A stretch of DNA of 40,714 nt from JBDSGC01 sp046594105 (GTDB lineage Bacteria > Acidobacteriota > Thermoanaerobaculia > Gp7-AA8), in the NCBI GenBank assembly GCA_046594105.1, contig JBKJQB010000019.1:1-40714 (forward strand), given 5' to 3'. The notes below the pieces were generated by a model. That model did no database searches. It had not been told where the DNA came from and saw only the letters and a program-made list of their open reading frames with translations. Both the position numbers and the translations under genes were made by a program. Below, in pieces: positions 31,461 through 38,926 of the stretch. Position 1 is the first letter of the stretch, and each line of letters begins with the position of its first letter.

Positions 31461-31563
31461 GAACGGTGTCGATTTGGATGTCATCCTCGAGCTAAAAAAC
31501 AGCGCGGTGCGTCGGTGAGAGGGAGATGAACGTGCGCTGCGTGGTTTTAGCGCGAAGCGAACG

Positions 31564-31680
31564 TAGCGCCGGCATCCTTGCCGGCCGTGGCGTCGGCTTC
31601 CAGCCGGCGCTCCTGGGCGAGTTCCCGCGGGCAGGATGCCCGCGGCACAGCCGGCAGTGATGCCGGCGCTACAAAGCAGC
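31564..31680. repeat. GTAGCGCCGGCATC repeat, copy 2, with inverted ends
   Basis: The stretch begins GTAGCGCCGGCATC and ends GATGCCGGCGCTAC, so its ends are perfect inverted repeats. The middle (CATCCTTGCCGGCCG, CGGCTTCCAGCCGGC, GGCGAG) repeats the inverted copy at 13447-13522. It lies in the gene-free region after the CsoR gene. Confidence 0.75.
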
Positions 31681-31768
31681 CACTTCCCCAGCATTGCGAC
31701 AGAGGTTCACTAGAAGCGAGGGCACTGCGCAGGCGCGCAGCGGTTGATGGTGAGAAACGGGAGCCTCC

Positions 31769-31902
31769 CACTCGAGTGTTCTTCTCCTCGACGCAGGGAG
31801 CAGGTCCGCGAAGCGGGGATGTAGGGGTCCCGCTACGTTGCCAGAGAGCCCTCATCCGCCTTCGGCACCTTCTCCCCGTGCCCGGGGAGAAGGACACTCG
31901 AG
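31769..31902. repeat. CACTCGAGTG inverted repeat with CCTTCTCCCC hairpin
   Basis: CACTCGAGTGTTCTTCTCC at 31769-31787 is the near-complement of GGAGAAGGACACTCGAGTG at 31884-31902, giving an inverted pair 96 bp apart. Within the right arm, CCTTCTCCCC and GGGGAGAAGG (31868-31893) form a 10-bp perfect hairpin with a GTGCCC loop. No T run follows. Confidence 0.65.
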
Positions 31903-31915
31903 TGAAGGGCGCGAA

Positions 31916-31980
31916 GCCGACCGAGGGAAAATCGTGGCGGCCGCTTTGCGAACCAACGCCGCCGGCCGTGCCGGCCGCGA
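31916..31980. repeat. GTTGGTTTGCAAAGCG dispersed repeat, copy 2
   Basis: GAGGGAAAATCGTGGCGG, CGCTTTGCGAACCAACG and GCCGGCCGTGCCGG occur here in the order seen on the opposite strand at 20213-20270. It ends 30 nt before the start of the APC permease. The whole stretch 31461-32009 is gene-free. Confidence 0.75.
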
Positions 31981-32009
31981 TATGCGCCGCTGTGAGACGA
32001 TCTGAACTC

Positions 32010-33416
32010 ATGGCCCCTCCTCTCTCCTCTTCTCTCCGTCGCGACCTCGGGACCATCGAGTCGTACGCAGCCCTCCTGGGGATTCTGATCGGTGCCGGGA
32101 TTTTCAAAGTCACCAGCGACGCCTGGGCCCTCACCGGTCCGAGCGTCATCCTCGGGTATGTCGTGCTGGCGCCGGCGATCCTGGCGACCTCGGTGGCCTA
32201 CTCGGTGTTCCTCTCCACGCCGCTGGGGCGCGAGCCGGGAGGGGAGTACACCCATCTCTCGCGGACCTTCGGCGGTTCCGGCGCTGCGTTCGTGGGCGTG
32301 TGGCTGAAGATCATTTCGTACATCGGCGCGCTGGCGTATCTGGCCCGGGCGTTCGCCGATTACCTCATCGAGTTGCTGGGCGGGGCCGTGCCGAAGAGTG
32401 CCGGGATGTTGATTGCCGTGATCAGCCTCCTGTTCTTCTACGGGATCCATGTTGCCGGCGTGCGCTGGTTCGGCCGGATTCAGGTCTGGATGTGCGTGCT
32501 CCTTGGCGTCTCGCTGGTGGTGCTCATCGTGCCGGGGCTATTCGCCATCCGGGTGGCCAACTACCGCCCCTTCTTCACGCACGGGCCGGGTGGCTTCGCA
32601 AAGTCGCTGCCGCTGATCTTCTTCGCCTATGCGGGCTTCGAGTCGCTGGCGCAGACGGCGGGTGAGGTGCGCGATTCGACGCGGCGGCTGCCGCAGATTT
32701 TTCTTCGCGGCATCGTGGCCACCACGGTCATTTACTTTCTGATGTCGGTGGTTGCCTTCGGAGTGCTGCCCGGCACGGAGCTTCGTCTCGCTGCTGCGCC
32801 GATGGCGGAGGTGGCGTCGCGCTATCTGCCGATGGGGGCGGCGTGGTTCGTCACGCTGGGGGCGGTGATGGCGCTCTCGACGTCGGTCAATGCCACCATG
32901 CTGGTTCCGTCGAGGGTGGGAATCATGCTGGCGGAAGATGGGCTGGCGCCGCGGTTCATCGGCGCGATCTCACCGCGTACCGGCACGCCGATCAACGGGC
33001 TCACGCTGACTCTGGTGGTAACGCTGCTGCTGCTGGTGAGCGGACAGGTGTCGCTGGCACTGAACATCGCCGTCTTCGCGCTGGTGGTCCTCTACTTCCT
33101 GCATAGCCTGGCCCTACTGCTGCTTCCGCGCGCAAATCCTGAGCTCTACGCCAGCGTGACCATTCCGCTGCCGCCGCTGGTGCAGAGAATCAGCGCAGTG
33201 ATTTCGCTGCTGAGCATGGGCACGCTGATCGCGCTGCAACTCGCCGGCGACCTGGCCGTGCTGACCCGACTGTCTCTGCGCCAACGGATCGAGCAGGCCT
33301 CGCTGACGACCATCGAGCTCGTCCTGTTCTGGGGCGCGATCGGCGCAGTGCTGTTCGCAATCGCGGCGAGAAGGCGGCGGCAACGGAGTGGCGGAAGAAG
33401 TCCCTCCGGAACCTAG
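32010..33416 (+). CDS. APC superfamily amino acid permease
   Basis: The 468-residue protein has about 12 membrane helices. The first contains GILIGAGIFKVTSDAWALTG, the GAGIF helix-break motif of APC transporters, followed by LSTPLGREPGGEYTHLSRTF between helices 2 and 3. FFAYAGFESLAQTAGEVRDS in helix 6 and the loop following it is another family hallmark. The substrate is likely an amino acid or amine but is not predictable. The ATG at 32010 is chosen because upstream codons run through repeats. It is not closely related to the permease at 9594-10922. It converges on the oxygenase gene with an 18-nt gap. Confidence 0.88.
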   Translation: MAPPLSSSLRRDLGTIESYAALLGILIGAGIFKVTSDAWALTGPSVILGYVVLAPAILATSVAYSVFLSTPLGREPGGEYTHLSRTFGGSGAAFVGVWLKIISYIGALAYLARAFADYLIELLGGAVPKSAGMLIAVISLLFFYGIHVAGVRWFGRIQVWMCVLLGVSLVVLIVPGLFAIRVANYRPFFTHGPGGFAKSLPLIFFAYAGFESLAQTAGEVRDSTRRLPQIFLRGIVATTVIYFLMSVVAFGVLPGTELRLAAAPMAEVASRYLPMGAAWFVTLGAVMALSTSVNATMLVPSRVGIMLAEDGLAPRFIGAISPRTGTPINGLTLTLVVTLLLLVSGQVSLALNIAVFALVVLYFLHSLALLLLPRANPELYASVTIPLPPLVQRISAVISLLSMGTLIALQLAGDLAVLTRLSLRQRIEQASLTTIELVLFWGAIGAVLFAIAARRRRQRSGGRSPSGT

Positions 33417-33434
33417 CGGCGCCGCTTCGATCTC

Positions 33435-34484
33435 TCACTTCACCGCGTAGTCGTCGCCGTAGAACTTGCTGGTGATGCTGGTGTGGAACTGGATCGCTTT
33501 GACCGGCGGGTACTTTGGCTCGGCGATGCAGGGGAGCACCTCGAGCATCTCCTCTTCCCAAAGATAAACAGCCATGGGGAACGAGACGCGGGTCTGCCCT
33601 CGCTGGGCCGGGTCGCGCGGCTTGCTGACGCGGTGGGTGGTGGAGGGGAGAATGTCGTTGGTGATGCGCTGCATGTAGTCGCCGGTGTTGAGGATGATGC
33701 TGCCTGGCGGCGCGGCAATGCGCACCCACTTCATGTTCCGGCGGTTGAGGATCTGCAGCCCCTCCACGCGCGGCGCGGGGAGGAAGGTGAACAGGTCGAT
33801 GTCCTCGTGCCCCAGCAGGCGCGCCGCGCCGGTTGCGTCGTCCGCCGCGGAAACCGGCGGGTAATAGTTGAGACGCAGGCCGAAGTTGGTGCCGGTCAGT
33901 CTCCGGTCGAACAGATGCGGGTCGCAGCCGAGATAGGTCAACACGCTCTGCATCACCGGCAGGATCAGCTGTTCGTGCGCGCGGACGATGCGGCGGAAAA
34001 ACTCTGCCTGTTCCAGCAGCGGCCAGAAGGACTGCGGATCCTCAAACGCGCGGCGGCAGAAGACCCAGCCCTCGACCAGGTCCGGGTGCATGTTGCTGGT
34101 TTCTTTGATCGGGAAGTAGCCCTGGTTGACGGAGCCGAAGCGTGCGGCGCGGAAGCGCATTTTGTCGCCGAGGGTGAGCTGCGTGAAGATCTCTTCGACC
34201 CGCCGTTCCGCTTCGTCATAGAGCGCGGCATCGACCCCGTGCCCCACCAGGATGGCGAATCCGATCTCGTGCAGCGCCTGCCCGAGCTCCGAGGCGAAGG
34301 CTCGCTGCTCGTCTGGGTCGCCGTGCAGGAAGCGGCCGAGGTCGACGGTGCGGACTGGAAAGTCGTCATCGAACTGCTCCTCGTCGGCGGTCTCGGCGAG
34401 CTGGTAGGTCTGGTGCTTCTCCACCTGGTCGTAGCGGATGAAATCCTGGTTGGTGGCCCCCACTCCCTTTTCTTTACTGGGCAT
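33435..34484 (-). CDS. 2-oxoglutarate/Fe(II)-dependent oxygenase (isopenicillin N synthase-like)
   Basis: The 349-residue protein has the DIOX_N and 2OG-FeII_Oxy layout of the isopenicillin N synthase/plant dioxygenase family. Iron ligands are H226 and D228 in GHEDIDLFTF and H284 in STTHRVSKP; R299-x-S301 in RVSF binds 2-oxoglutarate. GFAILVGHGV near residue 75 marks the N-terminal domain. It would hydroxylate or oxidise a small molecule; which one is unknown. The ATG at 34484 lies 6 nt after TATGCT on its strand, so the message is probably leaderless. A bicupin gene diverges from it across 21 bp, and the two may serve one pathway. Confidence 0.88.
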   Translation of the reverse strand: MPSKEKGVGATNQDFIRYDQVEKHQTYQLAETADEEQFDDDFPVRTVDLGRFLHGDPDEQRAFASELGQALHEIGFAILVGHGVDAALYDEAERRVEEIFTQLTLGDKMRFRAARFGSVNQGYFPIKETSNMHPDLVEGWVFCRRAFEDPQSFWPLLEQAEFFRRIVRAHEQLILPVMQSVLTYLGCDPHLFDRRLTGTNFGLRLNYYPPVSAADDATGAARLLGHEDIDLFTFLPAPRVEGLQILNRRNMKWVRIAAPPGSIILNTGDYMQRITNDILPSTTHRVSKPRDPAQRGQTRVSFPMAVYLWEEEMLEVLPCIAEPKYPPVKAIQFHTSITSKFYGDDYAVK

Positions 34485-34490
34485 CCGCAA

Positions 34491-34498
34491 AGCATAAT
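34491..34498. promoter_or_regulatory. Interlocked divergent -10 boxes AGCATAAT
   Basis: On the minus strand TATGCT (34491-34496) is 6 nt before the oxygenase ATG. On the plus strand CATAAT (34493-34498) is 7 nt before the bicupin ATG. The two boxes share four bases, so the divergent promoters cannot easily fire at once. -35 boxes are not convincing on either side. Confidence 0.5.
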
Positions 34499-34505
34499 CC
34501 ACGAT

Positions 34506-35249
34506 ATGGTCATTCAACTGGAAGGTGGCTGCCGCGTGGTTGCGCTCAGGGAGGGCCAGCCGGTCCGCGACGGCGAGTTTCGCATCTGGAAGCATTTCGG
34601 AATTGCTACCGGAGCCCGGGCGATCTCGTTGCGCGTGGTCGAATTGCCGTCGGGACTCCAGGGGTCGCTGCGGAACGAGACCTGCGATGAGGTGCTGTAT
34701 GTCCTCGCCGGTACTGGAACGGCTACCATCGACGGCCGCGAGCACGAGCTGGTTTCTGATCATGGGATCTATCTGCCGCCGTCGACTTCCTGCCAGCTTT
34801 CCGCGCGGGACACCCTGACCCTCCTCAGCTCGCAGTGTCCCGACGACGGCGTCGCACTGGAAGGCTACGAGCCGGGACGTGCCGCTGACGGGGTGCCTTT
34901 TGTGGTGGCGTTGAACGACCGGCCGGTCGAGAGGACGGGCGATCGCTGGTACCGCGAGGTCATCAACGCTGATGCCGGCAGCACGCAGGTCACGCAATTC
35001 GTCGGCTCCATTCCGCCCGGCCGCGCCCCCGATCATTACCATCAATACGAAGAAGTGATCTGCATCCTCGAGGGCAGCGGCGTGATGTGGGGCGGCGCGG
35101 CGCAGACTCCCATCGCGGCCGGCTCCTGCATCTTCCTCCCGCGCGGGCAAACGCATTGCCTGGAGAATCGAGGCCAGGGGGAGCTCCGGCTCCTCGGTGT
35201 GTTCTATCCCTCTGGCAGTCCGGCTGTACGGTATCCGGCGACCCGCTGA
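34506..35249 (+). CDS. Bicupin protein
   Basis: This 247-residue protein has two cupin domains. The N-terminal one (about 15-110) has DEVLYVLAGTGTATIDG and a later GIYLPPSTSCQL segment, but its usual metal His residues are missing (NETCDE instead of HxH). The C-terminal one (about 150-240) keeps the pattern GRAPDHYHQYEEVICILEGS and IFLPRGQTHCLENRG, with His, His, Glu and His in place to bind a metal. Bicupins include dioxygenases, oxalate decarboxylases and isomerases; the substrate cannot be told. The ATG at 34506 has CATAAT 7 nt upstream and no Shine-Dalgarno sequence. Confidence 0.82.
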   Translation: MVIQLEGGCRVVALREGQPVRDGEFRIWKHFGIATGARAISLRVVELPSGLQGSLRNETCDEVLYVLAGTGTATIDGREHELVSDHGIYLPPSTSCQLSARDTLTLLSSQCPDDGVALEGYEPGRAADGVPFVVALNDRPVERTGDRWYREVINADAGSTQVTQFVGSIPPGRAPDHYHQYEEVICILEGSGVMWGGAAQTPIAAGSCIFLPRGQTHCLENRGQGELRLLGVFYPSGSPAVRYPATR

Positions 35250-35432
35250 CACGGTGTTGTCGAACGCCCATGCTCACGGACACTGCCGGCCGCCATGACT
35301 TCAAACTCTCAGGCGGGAACGCCTATCAGTTCCACGCGGCCAATCCCGCAGGAGTTATGGAAGTTTAGAAACGTGAACCCTCCCGAGCGCGGATGAAGAG
35401 AAACTCCCCGGGACGGGATCGCGCCGTCGCGG

Positions 35433-35438
35433 TATTAT
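35433..35438 (+). promoter_or_regulatory. -10 box TATTAT for the basic hypothetical protein
   Basis: TATTAT lies 6 nt before the ATG at 35445, with no ribosome-binding sequence between. A leaderless start is likely. The gap from 35250 to here holds no gene I can support. Confidence 0.5.
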
Positions 35439-35444
35439 CAGCGC

Positions 35445-35840
35445 ATGGCCAGACGAGCTGCAGCACCTGAAATCACCCCGCACCAGGCCCGGTACATCCT
35501 GGAGAAGTTGATCGACGAAGGCACGGTCAGTGCGGCCGATGTTCGCCGGCACCTGGCCGGTATGTGGCAAGAGCTGTCCGCCATCGAGCGGCGCATCGAG
35601 GAGCTGCGGAGCCTGGCCGGATCGGTTCATCCGGTCCGCAGCGTGAGACAAGCCGTTCGCAAGGTGAAGAAGCGGATCACTTCGGCAAAAGTGGCCGCGT
35701 CGCAGCGCCTCCAGGGCGAATACATCCGCGCCATCCGCGGAGTTCCCAAGAGCCGTCGCGATCGCTTCGCCAAAATCGCCAAGACCGAAGGGCGTCAAGC
35801 GGCGATCGACGCGATTCAGAAGCAGCTCGGGAAGGCCTGA
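35445..35840 (+). CDS. Basic hypothetical protein, function unknown
   Basis: I do not recognise this 131-residue protein. It starts MARRAAAPEITPHQARYILE, with a predicted helix and a coiled-coil stretch (MWQELSAIERRIEELRSLAG). The middle and end are strongly basic: VRQAVRKVKKRITSAKVAAS and IRGVPKSRRDRFAKIAKTEG. Such a make-up suits nucleic acid binding, but no named fold can be assigned. Codon use and the TATTAT box before the start support a real gene. A 264-bp gap separates it from the hybrid kinase, and I see no terminator or riboswitch in it. Confidence 0.6.
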   Translation: MARRAAAPEITPHQARYILEKLIDEGTVSAADVRRHLAGMWQELSAIERRIEELRSLAGSVHPVRSVRQAVRKVKKRITSAKVAASQRLQGEYIRAIRGVPKSRRDRFAKIAKTEGRQAAIDAIQKQLGKA

Positions 35841-36104
35841 GAGACCTGGAAGTCCCTGAGGCCGCGCCTCAAGACGGCGGCCGATCCGGTCCTTGGGGAC
35901 GCGAAACCGAGCTTGCGTTGAGGGCAAATGCCGGTGCTCTTGTTTCTCATCACGATCGCCAACAAGTTGGGAATTGCGCTTCCCGCCTCGCGCAGCAGCG
36001 AGCGGCTCGTAACGTGCAGCGGGAAAAGGTCGTAATCCGCAGCTTTCCCAACGACTGCCGCGCCTTGCGATCGCGACCGGTTGCACGAACCAGGAGGCGA
36101 TCCA

Positions 36105-38543
36105 TTGACTGAACCGCTCGTTTCACCTCGCGATCTGGAGGCCGCCGTGCCAGAGCCCAAAACGACCGCGACGAAGGCCAAGCCGCTCGTCGCTGACATC
36201 CAGAATTTCGCGCAGGACGTATTCGACACCGTGCGCGAGCCGCTGATCGTCCTCGATGCCGGTCTGCGAGTTCGTTCAGCCAACAGCGCCTTTTACCGGA
36301 CCTTCCGGGTTTCTTCAAAAGAAACGGAGAGCCGGCTCATCTACGAGCTCGGAAACGGACAGTGGGATATCCCGGCGTTGCGCACTCTGCTGGAAGACAT
36401 CGTGCCGCGCAGCTCGGTGTTCAACGATTTCGTTCTGGAGCACGACTTCCCCGATATTGGCCGGCGCATCATGCTCCTCAACGCGCGGCGGCTTCATGCC
36501 GAGCTCGTCCTGCTGGCCATGGAAGACGTCACCGAGCGCCGGCGCTCGCAGCAGCTGCTCGAACAGATCGAATCGTATGCGCAGGATGTCGTGGACACCG
36601 TCCGCGAGCCTCTGCTGATCCTCGACAGCAGTCTTCGCGTTCACTCCGCCAACAGCGCTTTCTATCAGACTTTTCACGTCTCCTCGGAGGAGACGGAGAA
36701 CCGGCTGATCTACGAGCTGGGCAATGGCCAATGGGACATTCCCGATCTCCGGACCCTGCTGGAAGACATCGTTCCCACCAGCTCGGTCTTCAACGACTTC
36801 GAGCTGGAGCACGATTTTCCGGTCATCGGCCGGCGGGTGATGCTGCTGAACGCGCGGAAACTTCGCGAGGGAAGTCACGCCGAGCTGCTGGTCCTGGCCA
36901 TGGAAGACGTGACTGAACGCCGTCGGGCTGAAGGCGAAGTGGCCAAGGCGAAGGAAGCGGCGGAAACGGCCAACCGGACCAAGAGCCTGTTTCTGGCCAA
37001 CATGAGTCACGAACTGCGCACTCCGCTGAATGCCATCCTCGGCTTCTCCGAAATGCTGCAGGAAGAAGCGGTCGAAAGGAACCTGCAGGATTTCAGCACC
37101 GACCTGCATAAAATCTCGACGGCAGGGAAACACCTGCTCGGCCTCATCAACGACATCCTCGATCTATCGAAGATCGAGGCCGGCAAGATGGAGCTGCATC
37201 TGGAGACGTTCGCCATCCCCTCCCTGCTCGACGAGGTGTTCTCGACCATCGAAATGCAGGTTCAGAAAAACGGCAACACCCTCGAGGTGAGCTGCGCTCC
37301 GGAGATCGGCCGGATGCGGGCCGATCTCAGCAAAGTACGCCAGGGGCTGTTCAATCTCGTCTCCAACGCTGCGAAGTTCACCCACAACGGGAAGATCGGC
37401 GTCGAGGTGGAGCGGCAGATCATGGACGGCGGCGAGTGGATCATCTTCCGTGTGTCCGATACCGGAATCGGGCTGAGCTCCGATCAGATGGTCCGGCTCT
37501 TCCAGTCCTTCACTCAGGCCGACGCGTCGACCACGCGCAAGTTCGGCGGCACGGGACTCGGTCTGGCTCTGACCCGCCGCTTCTGCCAGATGATGAGCGG
37601 CGACGTCACCGTTCACAGCGTGCTGGGAGAGGGGAGCGTGTTTACGATCAAGCTTCCGGCGGCGGTGACGGATCCCGCCAATGAGCGCGCCCTCATCGGT
37701 GAGGATGGCCTCGATCCTCTGGGGGCGACGGGCTCCGACGTTTCCAGCGACGAGCCGCTTCCGGAAGTCGGGACGTGCGTCCTGGTCATCGATGACGATG
37801 CGCTGCAACGCGATCTGATGCAGCGCTACCTGCGCAAAGAAGGCTTTACGGTCTGCGTGGCCAGCGGCGGTGCTCAGGGGCTGCGGATGGCCCGGCAACT
37901 TCTCCCGGCCGCCATCACTCTCGACGTGATGATGCCGGGGATCGACGGCTGGAGCGTTCTCTCCGCTCTCAAGGGCGACATGACCCTGCGCGACATTCCC
38001 GTGATCATGGTGACCATGGTCGATGATCCGGAGCGCGGCTTCACGCTCGGCTCCTCCGACTACCTCACCAAGCCGGTCAATCGCCGGCGCCTCTCCCAGA
38101 TCCTTCGCAAATACACCTGCCAGAACCCGCCCTGCCCGGTGCTGGTGATCGACGACGATGCGGAGACCCGCGCGCTTTCACGGTCCATGCTGGAGAAAGC
38201 GGGATGGGCGGTCTCCGAGGCGGGGAACGGTGTGGAGGCGCTCAGGATGATGGAGCGAGACCGCCCGAGCCTCATCTTCCTCGACCTGATGATGCCGGAG
38301 ATGGACGGTTTCGCCTTCGCCGCCGAGGTTCGGCGTCATCCGGAGTGGCGCTCCATTCCCATCGTGGTGCTCACCGCGCAGGATCTCACCAAGGACGATC
38401 GGCGCCGGCTGAACGGCAACGTCGAGTCGATCCTTCAGCGCGGCGACTCGCGGGAGACGCTGATGGAGCATGTGCGCGATCTGCTCGCGGAGAGCCACGC
38501 CGTGCGCGCGCCTCAGACTGCGGAGGAACCAGTCAGGCCATGA
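36105..38543 (+). CDS. Hybrid sensor histidine kinase with duplicated PAS domains and two receivers
   Basis: The 812-residue cytoplasmic kinase opens with two nearly identical PAS-like domains (about 34-145 and 156-274), then HisKA with H302 in SHELRTP, ATPase with N421, DTGIGL and GGTGLGL, a receiver with DDD and D607 (TLDVMMP) and a second receiver with DDD and D727 (FLDLMMP). The second receiver ends VESILQRGD instead of the usual KP loop, a known subtype. The two PAS copies agree at about 79 of 95 aligned residues, while their DNA differs at many silent sites. The start is TTG at 36105, 6 nt after AGGAGG. Its stop overlaps the next gene by 4 nt. Confidence 0.92.
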   Translation: MTEPLVSPRDLEAAVPEPKTTATKAKPLVADIQNFAQDVFDTVREPLIVLDAGLRVRSANSAFYRTFRVSSKETESRLIYELGNGQWDIPALRTLLEDIVPRSSVFNDFVLEHDFPDIGRRIMLLNARRLHAELVLLAMEDVTERRRSQQLLEQIESYAQDVVDTVREPLLILDSSLRVHSANSAFYQTFHVSSEETENRLIYELGNGQWDIPDLRTLLEDIVPTSSVFNDFELEHDFPVIGRRVMLLNARKLREGSHAELLVLAMEDVTERRRAEGEVAKAKEAAETANRTKSLFLANMSHELRTPLNAILGFSEMLQEEAVERNLQDFSTDLHKISTAGKHLLGLINDILDLSKIEAGKMELHLETFAIPSLLDEVFSTIEMQVQKNGNTLEVSCAPEIGRMRADLSKVRQGLFNLVSNAAKFTHNGKIGVEVERQIMDGGEWIIFRVSDTGIGLSSDQMVRLFQSFTQADASTTRKFGGTGLGLALTRRFCQMMSGDVTVHSVLGEGSVFTIKLPAAVTDPANERALIGEDGLDPLGATGSDVSSDEPLPEVGTCVLVIDDDALQRDLMQRYLRKEGFTVCVASGGAQGLRMARQLLPAAITLDVMMPGIDGWSVLSALKGDMTLRDIPVIMVTMVDDPERGFTLGSSDYLTKPVNRRRLSQILRKYTCQNPPCPVLVIDDDAETRALSRSMLEKAGWAVSEAGNGVEALRMMERDRPSLIFLDLMMPEMDGFAFAAEVRRHPEWRSIPIVVLTAQDLTKDDRRRLNGNVESILQRGDSRETLMEHVRDLLAESHAVRAPQTAEEPVRP

Positions 38544-38926
38544 ACCCGACCGTCCTGATCGTGGAGGACAATGAGATGAACCGCGACATGCTGTCGCGGC
38601 GTCTGGAGCGCAAGGGCTATGAGGTCCTGATCGCTGTCGACGGAGAGCATGGAATCGAAGTGGCCAGGGAACGGATGCCCGATCTGATCCTGATGGACAT
38701 GAGTCTTCCGGTCGTAGACGGGTGGGAAGCTACGCGCCGGCTGAAAGCGGACGCTGCACTCCAGCACATCCCCATCATCGCCCTCACTGCCCACGCCATG
38801 GCCAACGATCGGGACAAGGCGCTGGAGGCGGGATGCGATGACTACGACACAAAGCCGATCGAATTGCCCCGTCTTCTGGCCAAGATGGAGGCTCTGATCG
38901 GAACACCCGGGGAGAACCAGGCGTGA
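38540..38926 (+). CDS. Single-domain response regulator (DivK-like)
   Basis: The 128-residue protein is a lone receiver: VLIVEDNEMNRDMLSRRLER at the start with the acidic pair ED, phosphoacceptor D in LILMDMSLPVVDGWEATRRL, and IALTAHAM followed by DDYDTKPIE with the switch Lys. There is no output domain, so it probably relays phosphate between the flanking kinases, as DivK, CheY or Spo0F do. The ATG overlaps the upstream kinase stop (ATGA) and its own stop overlaps the next start (GTGA), so translation is coupled across all three genes. Confidence 0.93.
   Translation: MNPTVLIVEDNEMNRDMLSRRLERKGYEVLIAVDGEHGIEVARERMPDLILMDMSLPVVDGWEATRRLKADAALQHIPIIALTAHAMANDRDKALEAGCDDYDTKPIELPRLLAKMEALIGTPGENQA

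Noticed and set aside
31578..32009. A 144-residue N-terminal extension of the APC permease
   Set aside because: The frame happens to be open through the repeat island but encodes low-complexity residues; the permease begins naturally at the ATG of 32010.
35841..36104. A c-di-GMP or other riboswitch before the second hybrid kinase
   Set aside because: I could not find the conserved core of any known riboswitch in this 264-bp gap; it remains unexplained.
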